Notes: generated by a model from the letters alone, not told the origin. Shown: positions 45,413 through 54,425, numbered from the stretch's first letter. The stretch is DNA of 64,000 bases from Bordetella genomosp. 8 (GCF_002119685.1 NZ_CP021108.1:2728001-2792000); one strand, 5' to 3'. Program-made: numbers and translations.

Positions 45413-46584
45413 GCGCGTCGACAGAACTGGACTCGCGGCCGGCAGGGCAGGGCGTGCGGCCGGCGGACGCCGGGCCGGCCATCACCCACGCGGGCGCCGG
45501 GCGGACGATCGAAGCACGATTCCGCCTGCGTCATGGCGATTTCGACCTGGACGTGGCCCTGAGCCTGCCAGGCAGCGGCGTGACGGCGCTGTTCGGTCCC
45601 TCGGGCTCGGGCAAGACCACGCTGCTGCGATGCATCGCCGGATTGGAAAACGCCGATCCCGGCTTTCTGAGCGTCAACGGCGACGTATGGCTGGACTCTT
45701 CGCGCCGGCACGCGCTGCCGCCGCATCGGCGGCCGTTGGGCTACGTATTCCAGGACGCGTATCTATTCCCGCACCTGGATGTGCGGGCCAATCTGTACTA
45801 CGGCTACAAGCGCGTGGCGCCGGCGGACCGCCGCATACAGCCCGACGACGCAATCGCGCTGCTGGGTATCGGGCATCTGTTGTCTCGCATGCCTGGCGGG
45901 CTGTCGGGCGGCGAACGCCAGCGGGTGGGCATGGCCCGCGCGCTGTTGACCAGCCCCCGGCTGCTGCTGATGGACGAACCCCTGGCCGCGCTGGACGACC
46001 GTCGCAAGCAGGAGATCCTGCCCTACCTGGAACGCCTGCACGATGAGCTGGACATTCCGGTGATCTACGTCAGCCACGCCGCGCAGGAGGTCGCCCGCCT
46101 GGCGGACCACGTGGTCCTGATGGACAACGGCCGTGTCGTGTCCAGCGGGCCGATCGGGGAAACGCTGGCCGACCTGGGCCTGCCGCCGGCGCGCGGCGAG
46201 GATGCGTCGGTCGTGGTGCAGGGCGTCGTCGCGGATTACGACGAAAGCTACCGGCTGCTGTCGGTTGCCTTGCCCGGCAGCCGCTCCACCTTGCGGGCCG
46301 TGCACGCCGCCGCGCCAGCGGGGCGGCGCATGCGCCTGGTGGTCAAGGCGCGCGACGTCAGCCTGGCGCTGACCCGGCAGGACGACGGCAGCATGCTCAA
46401 CATCCTGCCGGTCACCGTACAGGGCAGCACCCCAGCCGACAACCCGGCCCACGTGATGGTGCGCCTGGACGCGGATGGCACGCCATTGCTGGCGCGTGTC
46501 ACCCGCTATTCGCACGACCGTCTGCAGGTCACCCCCGGCCTGCGCCTGTGGGCGCAGATCAAGGCCGTTTCGCTGCTGGTTTGA
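45409..46584 (+). CDS. modC: molybdate ABC transporter ATP-binding protein
   Basis: A 391-aa ATPase. Residues 1-35 are a weakly conserved extension. Then come Walker [11 protein letters not shown], the Q-loop [11 protein letters not shown], signature LSGGERQRV, Walker [14 protein letters not shown] and the switch His in VSHAAQEV. The C-terminal third is a molybdate-binding (TOBE/Mop-type) domain with [18 protein letters not shown]. It drives uptake and may sense molybdate through the Mop part. The start is a GTG overlapping the modB stop. Confidence 0.94.
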   Translation: MSASTELDSRPAGQGVRPADAGPAITHAGAGRTIEARFRLRHGDFDLDVALSLPGSGVTALFGPSGSGKTTLLRCIAGLENADPGFLSVNGDVWLDSSRRHALPPHRRPLGYVFQDAYLFPHLDVRANLYYGYKRVAPADRRIQPDDAIALLGIGHLLSRMPGGLSGGERQRVGMARALLTSPRLLLMDEPLAALDDRRKQEILPYLERLHDELDIPVIYVSHAAQEVARLADHVVLMDNGRVVSSGPIGETLADLGLPPARGEDASVVVQGVVADYDESYRLLSVALPGSRSTLRAVHAAAPAGRRMRLVVKARDVSLALTRQDDGSMLNILPVTVQGSTPADNPAHVMVRLDADGTPLLARVTRYSHDRLQVTPGLRLWAQIKAVSLLV

Positions 46585-46638
46585 GGAGACGTTAAAATCC
46601 GCCCGGATTAATACTTTCGGCGTCATGCCCCCGGATTC

Positions 46639-47619
46639 GTGGATCCCATCCAGGTCAGCATCGTTATGCCGGTGTACAACTGCGCCGCCTTCCTGCCGGC
46701 ATCGCTGGATTCCTTGCTGAGCCAGCGCGGGTTGTCATTGGAAATCATCGCAGTCAATGACGGTTCTTCCGACGACAGTCTTGCCGTGCTGCGCGAACGG
46801 GCGCGGGCGGATGCGCGCCTGCGCGTCATCGACCAGGCGAACCAGGGGCCGTCGGTGGCCCGCAATGCCGGATTGCAGGCGGCGCGCGGCGAGTGGATCG
46901 TCTTCGCCGACGCCGACGACTGGGTCACCCCGGATACCTTGCGGGAATGGCACGACCTGGCGCGGTCCGGCGACGTCGACGTTCTGATCGGCAACGGCTA
47001 CCGTTTCGCCACCGAGCCCTTGGTGCCCACCAAGGGCCCACTGCTGCAGCGCCAGCGCTGGGACGAAGTCATGTCCGGCCCGGACTGGATCGTCCATTGC
47101 ACCAGCCAGGGGGAATGGCCTCACTATGTCTGGTTGCAACTGATCCGGCGTTCATTGATCGAACAGCATGGATTGCGTTTCACGCCGGCCCTGCTGCACG
47201 AGGACATACTCTGGACGCTGCATCTGGCGCTGGCGGCCCGGCGCGTGGGCTTCGCGCGCAGGCCCGCGTATGCCTATCGCCTCAATCCGGATTCCATCGT
47301 TCGTTCCCCATCCCAGACGTCGCTGGCGCGTCGGGCGCAGAGCTACGTCCACATACTGAAGGCGCTGGTCGACTGCGCGGGCGCCGTGCGTGGCAACGCG
47401 GCGCTGCGGCGTGCGCTGTTGCGGCACGCCAATGTGGAATGCACGCATCTGGAAAGCATCCTGCGCAAGGAAATGCATGGCGGGCCCTTGCGCCGCGACG
47501 TGGCCCGCCGCCTGCATGAAATGAAGATCTGGCGCGCGCTGTGGCGGGGCGCCAGCGGTGTCAGGCAGCATCGGCGCCTGGTCCGCTGCTACCTGACCGT
47601 CGCGCGCTATCGCCGATGA
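46639..47619 (+). CDS. family 2 glycosyltransferase
   Basis: A 326-aa GT-A glycosyltransferase. It shows VSIVMPVYNCAAFLPASLDS, VNDGSSDDS for nucleotide binding, NQGPSVARNAGLQAARGEW and the metal-binding DADD. The remainder is helical and basic, as in LPS or capsule sugar transferases acting at the inner face of the membrane. A stop codon lies just upstream in frame, so the GTG at 46639 is the only possible start; it lacks a ribosome site. It is not part of molybdate metabolism by family, but its stop overlaps the start of the ModE-like regulator. Confidence 0.88.
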   Translation: MDPIQVSIVMPVYNCAAFLPASLDSLLSQRGLSLEIIAVNDGSSDDSLAVLRERARADARLRVIDQANQGPSVARNAGLQAARGEWIVFADADDWVTPDTLREWHDLARSGDVDVLIGNGYRFATEPLVPTKGPLLQRQRWDEVMSGPDWIVHCTSQGEWPHYVWLQLIRRSLIEQHGLRFTPALLHEDILWTLHLALAARRVGFARRPAYAYRLNPDSIVRSPSQTSLARRAQSYVHILKALVDCAGAVRGNAALRRALLRHANVECTHLESILRKEMHGGPLRRDVARRLHEMKIWRALWRGASGVRQHRRLVRCYLTVARYRR

Positions 47620-48110
47620 AGTATCCTGCGGCGATGGCGACTTCATCGACCCCCAAGATGCCGAACTCCACCGCGTCCGCCGACCGGGTCCCCGAACGGG
47701 TCCCCGAACGGGTCCCCGAACGGGTCCCCGAATGGGTCCCCGAACGGGTAGATGTACGGTTTCGCCTGCGCGTCCGCAAGGGCGAGCTGCTGGCGATCGG
47801 GCCGGGCAAGGTTGCGCTGCTGGAGGCCATCGCCGAGCATGGATCGATATCCGCCGCGGCGCGCAGCCTGGGGATGTCGTATCGCCGGGCGTGGCTGCTG
47901 ATCGATGAATTGAATCGTGCCCTGGCCGAGCCAGCGACGGAATCCGGCCCCGGCGGCGCCAGTGGCGGCGGCAGCACCCTGACGCCGGTGGGCCAGCGCA
48001 TCATCGCCTTGTACCGGGGCATAGAGACGCGTGCCCGGGACGCCTGCCAGGACCAGATCCGGGAACTGACGTCGCTGTTGAGCCTGGACCCGGCATCGGA
48101 CTCCGCCTGA
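47616..48110 (+). CDS. ModE-like HTH regulator, DNA-binding domain only
   Basis: A 164-aa protein. Residues about 45-145 match the ModE winged helix: LLEAIAEHGSISAAARSLGM followed by SYRRAWLLIDELN, then a Gly-rich turn and LTPVGQRIIALYRGIE. The two C-terminal molybdate-binding domains of E. coli ModE are absent, so it may respond indirectly or be constitutive. The N terminus carries an RVPE repeat array (residues about 24-44). It lies after modABC and the glycosyltransferase and overlaps the latter by 4 nt. It probably binds the modA operator; that is inference. Confidence 0.88.
   Translation: MKYPAAMATSSTPKMPNSTASADRVPERVPERVPERVPEWVPERVDVRFRLRVRKGELLAIGPGKVALLEAIAEHGSISAAARSLGMSYRRAWLLIDELNRALAEPATESGPGGASGGGSTLTPVGQRIIALYRGIETRARDACQDQIRELTSLLSLDPASDSA
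47686..47745 (+). repeat. five 12-bp tandem repeats coding RVPE
   Basis: Five consecutive copies of GGGTCCCCGAAC (one base differs in the fourth) encode Arg-Val-Pro-Glu units, with Trp replacing one Arg. The period is a multiple of three, so copy number could change by slippage without frame loss. Confidence 0.92.
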
Positions 48111-48155
48111 AACACATGGACAGGGCGGGGCGGGATGCGCGCGGTGCCGTCGCGT

Positions 48156-49091
48156 TCACTTCCTGCGTGACCTTCGTCCGGTCGCGCCGGCATGGGTGTC
48201 GATCTGCGCCACCGCGGCGCTGAACAGGTCGATGAAGCGCTGGCCCGGATCCGACAGCACCGATCCCCGCCGCGTGACCAGGTTCAGCGAACGCCGCACC
48301 ACGGGATCGCGCAGCGGCGTGAGCAGCATGTCATGCGCGGCGGCGGCCGGCCGTATGCTGGTCGGCACGATGGCCACGCCCAGGTCCTTGCCTGCCAACG
48401 CCAGCGCGGTAATGGTATTGGTCGCCTCGTACGCCGGCCGCAGCGCCTGGCCCGCCCCCATGAATACGTTCTCGGTCAGCGTGCGCACCGTGCTGCCCAC
48501 GGTCAAGGTGATGATGGGTTCGGACAGGATGTCCTTCCAGCGCACGATGCGTTTACGCGCCAGCGCGTGTCCCGGCGGGAAGGCCACCGCCAGCGTGTCC
48601 TCGGTCAAGGCCTGGCTGTCCAGCTCGCTGTTCTTTTGTATGCCGAACCCCAGGCCGAAGTCGATTTCGCGCGCGTAGATGCGGCCGATGATCTCCTCAT
48701 TCACGCACTCGCGGAATACCACCGACACACGCGGGAAATCGTCGCGGAAGGCCTTCAGTACTTCCGGCAGCACCGTTCCCGCCAGTTGCGGCGCCAGGCC
48801 CAGTGAAATGCGCCCCGCCTGGTCCGCGGCCAGGCCGCGCCCGCAGGCCAGCACGGCCTGCGCATCCGCCAGCATGCGTTCGGCGATGGGCAGCACCTGG
48901 CTGCCCGCCGGCGTCAGGGCCACGCTGCGCGTGGTGCGCTCGACCAGCCGCGTATCCAGCCGTTCTTCCAGCCGCCTGATCAGGATGCTCAATCCGGCCT
49001 GCGTCAGATGCAGCTGATCCGCGGCCCGGGAAAACCCGCCCAGGCGCGCGAGCAGCACGAAGGCTTCCAATTGGCGCAGGTTCAGATTCAT
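48156..49091 (-). CDS. LysR family transcriptional regulator
   Basis: A 311-aa LysR protein: helix-turn-helix LRQLEAFVLLARLGGFSRAA, then LTQAGLSILIRRLEE and LVERTTRSVALTPAG. The ligand domain begins AGRISLGLAPQLAGTVLPEV and includes GKDLGVAIVPTSIRP. The ATG at 49091 is preferred to a TTG 12 nt upstream. It is divergent from the aconitase-like large and small subunit genes and the Bug gene and is the likely regulator of that operon. Confidence 0.92.
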   Translation of the reverse strand: MNLNLRQLEAFVLLARLGGFSRAADQLHLTQAGLSILIRRLEERLDTRLVERTTRSVALTPAGSQVLPIAERMLADAQAVLACGRGLAADQAGRISLGLAPQLAGTVLPEVLKAFRDDFPRVSVVFRECVNEEIIGRIYAREIDFGLGFGIQKNSELDSQALTEDTLAVAFPPGHALARKRIVRWKDILSEPIITLTVGSTVRTLTENVFMGAGQALRPAYEATNTITALALAGKDLGVAIVPTSIRPAAAAHDMLLTPLRDPVVRRSLNLVTRRGSVLSDPGQRFIDLFSAAVAQIDTHAGATGRRSRRK

Positions 49092-49113
49092 AAAATTCTG
49101 CAATGAGTGGATA

Positions 49114-49138
49114 GTTGACTGTTATTTTACTTATCAAC
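49114..49138. promoter_or_regulatory. candidate LysR operator before the aconitase-like operon
   Basis: An AT-rich dyad, GTTGA (49114-49118) and TCAAC (49134-49138) with 15 nt between, lies in the divergent gap. It contains T-N11-A type spacing, as expected of LysR sites, but the arms are short. Confidence 0.35.
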
Positions 49139-49186
49139 CACGGCGCATGACACTGTCGCATCGCTTCCACGTGCAGGGCCAAGGAC

Positions 49187-50497
49187 ATGGGTTACACCGC
49201 TATCGAGAAGGTACTGGCACGGACCTCGGGTAAACCCGGCGTTCGTGCGGGCGATCTGGTTTACCCGGAGCCCGACATGGTGATGATCCACGACGGCCTG
49301 GTGAAGGAAGCCAAGGTCGAACTGGACCGCATCGGCATCGGCCGCGTCATGCAGCCGCAGAAGGTCATGATGGTCAGCGACCACGACGTGGTCTACGGCA
49401 GCGACCGGGCCGCCGAGCGCGGCGCCTTCAATCGCAAGGCGGCGGCGCAGTGGGGCGTGGGCAACTTCTATGACGCCGGGCGCGGCGGCCACGGCCATAT
49501 CTTCCCGATGGAAGACGGCAAGGTCCTGCCCGGCATGTTCTATTTCGACAACGACACCCACGCCACCAATGCCGGCGCCGTCGGCGCCTTCGGCATGCGG
49601 GTGGGCAACGAAATCTCGCGCGTGCTGGCCACCGGCACGACCTGGGTGGAAGTCCCGCGCACGGTGCTGCTGGAATTGCGCGGCCGGCTGGCCGATGGCG
49701 TCATGGCGCGCGATATCGGTTTCTTCCTGGCGCGCCAGGTCAAGCGCAAGGTGCTGGATATCGACCTGGACTACCGTGTCGTCGAATACGCCGGCGACCT
49801 CGATGCCTTCGGCTTCGGCGCGCGCGTGGCCCTGTGCAGCACGCCCACGGAAATGCGCGCGGCCGGCGTTTTCGTGCCGCCGTCGGAGGCCATGCTGGCC
49901 TACTGCCGCCGGCACGCGCAGCGCGACTTCGAGCCCGTGTACAGCGATCCCGACGCGGAATACGAATCGCGGCACCTGATCGAGCTGGCGCATATCGCGC
50001 CCCAGGTCTCCTTGCCGGGCAACGTCGGCAATGCGGTCGACGTGGGCGAAGCCGCGGGCACGCGCATCGACCATGCCTTCATCGGATCCTGTGGTTCCGG
50101 CACCTACGAAGACATGCTGCGCGCGGCCAGCATGCTCAAGGGCCGGCGTATCGCCGATCACGTCAGGCTGTTCATCGTGCCCGGCACCGAGAAGTCCACC
50201 CGCCGGCTGGCGGAAGAGGGCGTCATGCAGGTCTTGCTGGACGCCGGCGCGATGCTGCTGCCGGCCGGCTGCGGCCCCTGCAACGATGCGGTGGTCGGGC
50301 CGCTGGCGGCGGGCGAAGCCTCCATATCGACCGCCACGAACAACAACGCGGGACGCTTCGGGCCTGCCGACGCGCGCCTGTACCTGGGCAATCCGGCCAC
50401 GGTGGCGGCGTCGGCGGTGGCCGGCTGTATCGCCGATCCGCGCGGCCTGGATGCCGATGCCGACCTGTGTCGCCGTAGCGAGGCCGCCTATGAATGA
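49187..50497 (+). CDS. aconitase/3-isopropylmalate dehydratase-like large subunit
   Basis: A 436-aa iron-sulfur hydro-lyase subunit of the LeuC/homoaconitase family. It shows EKVLARTSGKPGVRAGDLVYP, VSDHDVVYG, the substrate segments GRGGHGHIFPMEDG and GMFYFDNDTHATNAGAVGAFG, and the cluster Cys residues in FIGSCGSGTYED and PAGCGPCNDAV. It dehydrates and rehydrates a hydroxy di- or tricarboxylate. Because it stands with a Bug receptor and a LysR, not with leuB, a catabolic substrate is more likely than isopropylmalate. The small subunit gene overlaps it by 8 nt. Confidence 0.9.
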   Translation: MGYTAIEKVLARTSGKPGVRAGDLVYPEPDMVMIHDGLVKEAKVELDRIGIGRVMQPQKVMMVSDHDVVYGSDRAAERGAFNRKAAAQWGVGNFYDAGRGGHGHIFPMEDGKVLPGMFYFDNDTHATNAGAVGAFGMRVGNEISRVLATGTTWVEVPRTVLLELRGRLADGVMARDIGFFLARQVKRKVLDIDLDYRVVEYAGDLDAFGFGARVALCSTPTEMRAAGVFVPPSEAMLAYCRRHAQRDFEPVYSDPDAEYESRHLIELAHIAPQVSLPGNVGNAVDVGEAAGTRIDHAFIGSCGSGTYEDMLRAASMLKGRRIADHVRLFIVPGTEKSTRRLAEEGVMQVLLDAGAMLLPAGCGPCNDAVVGPLAAGEASISTATNNNAGRFGPADARLYLGNPATVAASAVAGCIADPRGLDADADLCRRSEAAYE

Positions 50498-51038
50498 CTA
50501 TCAATGGGTCCTGCGTGGCCGCTGCTACAAGCTGGGCGACGATGTGCCGCATCCCGGCGGAGTCATTCCCGCGCGCTTCATCACGGCGCGCGAGATGGAT
50601 CCGGCGGTATTGACGCCGCATCTGTTCGCGGAGACGGATCCGGGTTTCGTGCAACGATGCCGTCCGGGCGACATCATCGTCACCGGCCGCAATTTCGGCA
50701 TGGGGCCCAAGGGCAATGGCTATGTCGCGATGCAGGCCCTGGGCCTGGGCCTGGTGTGCGCATCGATGTCCGTGCAGGCGTACCGCGCGGCGATCAGCAC
50801 CGGCCTCCGCGTGCTGAACCATTGCCCCGACATCACGGCGTACTGCGAGACGGGCGACGAGCTGGAAGTGGATTTCCTGAATGGGACGTTCACCAACCAC
50901 ACGCAGTCGCTGACCCGCCAGTTGCCGCCGGTGCCCGAAGCGCTGCGCGAACTGCTGGCCTACGGGGGCAACGAAGGCTGGCTCAAGCATTGGTGGACGA
51001 CGCGTCAGGACGCGCCCGCCGCCGCGGGGCGGCGCTAG
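50490..51038 (+). CDS. aconitase/3-isopropylmalate dehydratase-like small subunit
   Basis: A 182-aa partner of the large subunit, LeuD-like swivel domain. Visible are LGDDVPHPGGVIPARFITAREMD at the start (cofactor/substrate loop), CRPGDIIVTGRNFGMGPKGN with the swivel GRNFG motif, and the C-terminal GDELEVDFLNGTFTN. The ATG at 50490 overlaps the end of the large subunit gene, so the subunits are translated together. It is slightly longer at the C terminus than usual LeuD, with a Trp-rich tail. Confidence 0.9.
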   Translation: MNDYQWVLRGRCYKLGDDVPHPGGVIPARFITAREMDPAVLTPHLFAETDPGFVQRCRPGDIIVTGRNFGMGPKGNGYVAMQALGLGLVCASMSVQAYRAAISTGLRVLNHCPDITAYCETGDELEVDFLNGTFTNHTQSLTRQLPPVPEALRELLAYGGNEGWLKHWWTTRQDAPAAAGRR

Positions 51039-51289
51039 CGGCAGTATCGGATCGGTGATCCACGCCAGCCGGCGGATGGGTCACCCGCGAGAACAAGGAT
51101 CCGCGCCCATGGGCGCGGACAGTCCACCGGGAAGAGGGTGGAGACGACATAAGCATAGGTACCGGCGGACAAGTATGCACGGACCGATGCGGGGAACCGC
51201 CACGCGCTCAGGCAGGTAGCGTGGGGGTACTGTGTTCAATCGTCACAGGAGTGGCGTCGTGCCTTGCCGGTGCGCGCCTTGTTGCCATC
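51039..51289 (+). other. 250-nt intergenic stretch with strong hairpins
   Basis: There is no coding frame here. A perfect 20-bp palindrome lies at 51100-51119. A stem follows, TCCACC (51123-51128) with GGTGGA (51137-51142), and GTCCACCGG (51122-51130) could instead pair with CCGGCGGAC (51162-51170). These mutually exclusive stems could be a leader RNA controlling the downstream Bug gene, or a terminator-antiterminator-like element. No known riboswitch class is recognised. Confidence 0.35.
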
Positions 51290-52273
51290 ATGTCCATATC
51301 TCGATCGCGTTTCCTGCGCGGAGCGCTGGCTTGTGCCGTCCTCTGCGCGTCGTCCACCATGGTGCGGGCGGCGGATACCTATCCCAATGGTCCCATCCGG
51401 TTCGTGGTGCCGGCCACGGCCGGCGGCACCACCGATGTGCTGGCGCGCGTCGTCGCGCAGCACATGACGCAATCGTGGGGCGTTCCCGTGATCGTGGAGA
51501 ACCGCGCCGGGGCGGGCGGCGTCATCGGCGCCTCATACGTCATTTCCAGCAAGCCCGACGGCCAGACCGTGCTGGTCGCGCCCAGCGCCTTCGGCGTGCG
51601 GTCCGCGCTGGACAGGCGGTTGCCCTACGATCCCTTGAAGGATCTTGCCGGCGTGGGTCTGATGGCGCGCTCGCCCAGCTTCCTGGTGGTATCGCCCAGC
51701 CTGGGCGTGAAGTCGCTGGCGGAGCTGGCGGCCTATGCGAAGGCGCGCCCCGATGGCGTTGCCTATGGTTCCGCGGGGGCCGGCAGCACCGGGCACCTGC
51801 ATGCGGCGCAATTCGCGGCGGTGTATGGATTTTCGGGCGTGCACGTGCCGTATCGCGGCACCCCGGAAGCCGTGACGGACGTCATGCAGAACCGAGTGCA
51901 GTATGCCTTCGCGCCCGGCCCCAATGCCTTGCCGCTGGCGCGCGACGGCCGCCTGCTGGTCCTGGGCGCGACGTCCGCCGAAGGCCAGAAGTTCCTGCCG
52001 GGCGTGGCCGTGGTCAACAAGCCCGGCATGGACGGCGTCAACGCCGACGATTGGTTCGGCGCCCTGGTGCCCGGCAAGACGCCGATGGATGTGCGGCAGA
52101 AGCTCAGCGCCGAAATCGCGCGGATCCTGGCCTTGCCGGACGTGCGCAAGCGTCTGAACGATCTGGGGGCCGAACCGGTGTCCAGCACGCCCGAGCAATT
52201 CGACGCGCTGCTCAAGGGCTACGTCGTGTCGATACGCAAGCTCGGCGAAGAGATGAATATCTCGCTGGAGTAG
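51290..52273 (+). CDS. tripartite tricarboxylate transporter receptor (Bug/TctC family)
   Basis: A 327-aa periplasmic binding protein. The signal peptide (basic MSISRSRFLRG, hydrophobic, ending near VRAADTY) is followed by YPNGPIRFVVPATAGGTTD, VIVENRAGAGGVIGAS, KPDGQTVLVAPSAFG and the ligand loop VPYRGTPEAVTDVM. The open frame continues upstream, but ATG 51290 gives a proper signal peptide; no strong ribosome site is visible. It follows the aconitase-like genes with a structured gap and probably serves the same substrate. Confidence 0.9.
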   Translation: MSISRSRFLRGALACAVLCASSTMVRAADTYPNGPIRFVVPATAGGTTDVLARVVAQHMTQSWGVPVIVENRAGAGGVIGASYVISSKPDGQTVLVAPSAFGVRSALDRRLPYDPLKDLAGVGLMARSPSFLVVSPSLGVKSLAELAAYAKARPDGVAYGSAGAGSTGHLHAAQFAAVYGFSGVHVPYRGTPEAVTDVMQNRVQYAFAPGPNALPLARDGRLLVLGATSAEGQKFLPGVAVVNKPGMDGVNADDWFGALVPGKTPMDVRQKLSAEIARILALPDVRKRLNDLGAEPVSSTPEQFDALLKGYVVSIRKLGEEMNISLE

Positions 52274-52327
52274 TCGTCTGCCGGCGGCAGCGGCAGGGCC
52301 GCCGCTGCCGGGAACCCGCGACACCGG

Positions 52328-52612
52328 TCAGTGGTGATGGTCGTCGTGGTGCCAGTGGTTGTCATGATGATCGTGATGATCGTCATGGTGCACCACCACC
52401 ACCGGGCGGCGGTCATGCCCCCATTCGTTGTGGCCGCGATAGACCACGGGCGGCGGGGCGACGTATACGGGGCGCGGGGCAACCACGACCGGCGGCGGCG
52501 CGGTATAGACAGGCGTGCCGATGCCCAGGTTGATGCTGAGCTGGGCCTGGGCCGCGGGCACCGCGGCCGCCGCGGCAAGGCCGGCCAGCGTGGCCAGGAT
52601 GGCGCGTTTCAT
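52328..52612 (-). CDS. His-rich periplasmic protein
   Basis: A 94-aa exported protein. A signal peptide (MKRAILATLAGLAAAAAVPA, ending near AQAQ) is followed by a Pro/Val-rich stretch with APPPV repeats and a tail of about 20 residues made mostly of His and Asp. Such tails bind divalent metals, for example nickel, zinc or copper. The start at 52612 has GGAGG 8 nt upstream. It is downstream of a Spy-like gene on the same strand with 21 nt between, so both are probably cotranscribed. Confidence 0.82.
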   Translation of the reverse strand: MKRAILATLAGLAAAAAVPAAQAQLSINLGIGTPVYTAPPPVVVAPRPVYVAPPPVVYRGHNEWGHDRRPVVVVHHDDHHDHHDNHWHHDDHHH

Positions 52613-52633
52613 GGGACGGTCCTCCGGCAACGG

Positions 52634-53107
52634 TCAGCCCTGGCTGGGGGCGGGGGCAGCCTTGTGCTGCTGTTTGCGCGCCGCGTGGCGCTCATGCGAT
52701 TCGGCGAACACCTTGTCGGCGTTCTTCTTCTGGTCGTCCGGCATGGCGTTGTACAGCGGAGCGAAGACGGCAGCCAGTTTCTTCACGCCATCGGAATTGG
52801 CCTGCGTGATTTGGGCATAGGAGTCCAGGTCCTCGAGCGCGGACATGGTGTCGCGGTCCTCGCGCTTGGAAATCAACTGGTCGATCTGGGCGGCGTTATC
52901 GCGCATGGTCTGCGCGACGACCGACCATTGCTGTTCTTCGGCCGAGGTGATCTTCAGTTGGTCGTGCAGCTGCTTGATGTGCTGTTCGACGCGCGCGTTG
53001 GCCTGCGTCGTCGCGGCGGCGCCGGTGGCGGTCACGGCGGAGTTTTGCGCCAGGGCCGCGCTGCCGAATAGCAGCGATGCGGCCAGCATGGTGATGCGCA
53101 GTTTCAT
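52634..53107 (-). CDS. Spy/LTXXQ-like periplasmic protein
   Basis: A 157-aa exported protein. The signal peptide ends at ALAQNSA. The mature part is wholly helical, with ARVEQHIKQLHDQLKITSAE near the start (Spy proteins carry similar LTxxQ-type helices), and a basic, Gln/Ala-rich C-terminal tail. Spy-like proteins act as periplasmic chaperones under envelope or metal stress. The ATG at 53107 has AGGAG upstream. The assignment to the family is moderate, since the classical LTxxQ is only partly kept. Confidence 0.72.
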   Translation of the reverse strand: MKLRITMLAASLLFGSAALAQNSAVTATGAAATTQANARVEQHIKQLHDQLKITSAEEQQWSVVAQTMRDNAAQIDQLISKREDRDTMSALEDLDSYAQITQANSDGVKKLAAVFAPLYNAMPDDQKKNADKVFAESHERHAARKQQHKAAPAPSQG

Positions 53108-53391
53108 CCTGTTCTCCTGAGGAAATGCGATTGAACACCGCGCCATGGCCCGGGTTCGGGACGCATGGCGGAAGCGGTGCCCAGCATACGCATTTGCCCA
53201 AGCGCGAATTTGTGCCGTCCCCCTTAATTGGTGATGAATCGTACTGTCAGCTTCGCGGGCTCGACGCGCCCGGGCCCCTGGAGTGACGGCTTTTGCGCGC
53301 CCCCGCCGTATCGCCGGCGGCGGCGCGACGTTTTGCCATTGCTTACGACTCCGCCAGATTGTGGGCGCCTGCCGCGTGTCCGGAGGGGCGT
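53108..53391. other. intergenic gap, no feature recognised
   Basis: About 280 nt between the Spy-like gene start and the 3' end of a LysR gene. It must carry the promoter of the Spy-like operon, in an AT-richer part near 53190-53240. Otherwise only GC-rich sequence without a clear gene, RNA or terminator is seen. Confidence 0.4.
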
Positions 53392-54375
53392 TCAGGAAGC
53401 CAGCGGTCCCGGACGCGCGTCGCTGGCGGACGGATCGCCGACGGTTTCGCGACAGGCATCGCGCAGGATCTCGACAAAGCGTTCTTCCGCTTCCAGGGCG
53501 ACATCGCGCCGGCGGCGTATCAGGCTGATCGGCGGCAGCGACCAGTCGAAATCCCAGGCCACGCGGATCACGTCGCCGCTGCGCGCGAGATCGTCCGCGA
53601 TGTCCTCCGGGACGATGGATACCAGGCTGTCGTCATGGCGCATCAGCAGGGCGATGACGTCCATGGAATAGGTCTGTATGCGTGGCGATGGCGGCCGCAC
53701 GCCCGCACGGGTGAAAAGCTCGCTGATCATATTGCCGATCGGCGTGGCCGGTGCGGGAAGTATCCAGTTCATCTCGGCCAGCTCGCGCCAGTCGGGCTTG
53801 CGCCGCGCGATGCGCCGGGCCAGTTGGGGGTTGGCGACCAGCGCCGGCCGCTGGGGGTAGAGGACTTCGTGATGCAGCTCGTCCATGCCTATCATCACCG
53901 ACGCCCGGCCGATGACGCAGTCCAGTTCGTGCGCCCGCAGGCCTTGCAGCAGTTGGTCGGTGGTGGCGCGTTCCAGCCGCACGGTGATGCGATGGCCTTC
54001 GTACAGCCGCTCTATGGTGGGTACGAGTACGCGGGCGGAGATGAAGGGTATCGCGCCGACGTGCAGGTGCGCCGAATGCCCGCCGCGTAGCGCGTCCATT
54101 TCCAGGGCCCAATGGTCGATGTCCTGCAGCATGTGGCGCGCGCGCACGACGGCCAGTTCGCCCAGGGGCGTGGGGTGCAGGCCGCGCGCGGTGCGCAGGA
54201 AGAGCGGCCCGCCGAACAGATCCTCGATTTCGGCCAGCGACTTGGTCGCCGCCGGCTGGCTCACGCCCAGGGACTCCGCGACGCGGGTCAGCGAATCGCC
54301 AGGCGATATGCGGGTGAGCAAGGTCAGGTGGCGCAGCTTCAGGCGCGAGAGCAGGCGGGCGGAGACAGGTTGCAC
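53392..54375 (-). CDS. LysR family transcriptional regulator
   Basis: A LysR protein of about 327 aa, with helix-turn-helix RHLTLLTRISPGDSLTRVAE, then SQPAATKSLAEIEDLFGGPL and LFLRTARGLHPT. The ligand domain includes GMDELHHEVLYPQRPALV and SLVSIVPEDIADDL. The GTG at 54375 is chosen because the ATG at 54417 would lie inside a palindrome that is probably the operator; the other start cannot be excluded. It is divergent from the gamma-glutamyltransferase-like gene and probably regulates that operon. Confidence 0.9.
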   Translation of the reverse strand: MQPVSARLLSRLKLRHLTLLTRISPGDSLTRVAESLGVSQPAATKSLAEIEDLFGGPLFLRTARGLHPTPLGELAVVRARHMLQDIDHWALEMDALRGGHSAHLHVGAIPFISARVLVPTIERLYEGHRITVRLERATTDQLLQGLRAHELDCVIGRASVMIGMDELHHEVLYPQRPALVANPQLARRIARRKPDWRELAEMNWILPAPATPIGNMISELFTRAGVRPPSPRIQTYSMDVIALLMRHDDSLVSIVPEDIADDLARSGDVIRVAWDFDWSLPPISLIRRRRDVALEAEERFVEILRDACRETVGDPSASDARPGPLAS

Positions 54376-54409
54376 GGTGATCCCGGGGCAATTTTTGTGA
54401 AGCACGATA

Positions 54410-54425
54410 ATAACCATATGGTTAT
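54410..54425. promoter_or_regulatory. perfect 16-bp palindrome in the LysR/GGT divergent promoter
   Basis: ATAACCAT followed by ATGGTTAT forms a perfect dyad in an AT-rich divergent gap. It is a good candidate for the binding site of the adjacent LysR or another dimeric regulator controlling both genes. Confidence 0.5.

Noticed and set aside
47686..47745. Possible CRISPR array
   Set aside because: The units are directly adjacent 12-mers with no spacers and lie in a coding frame.
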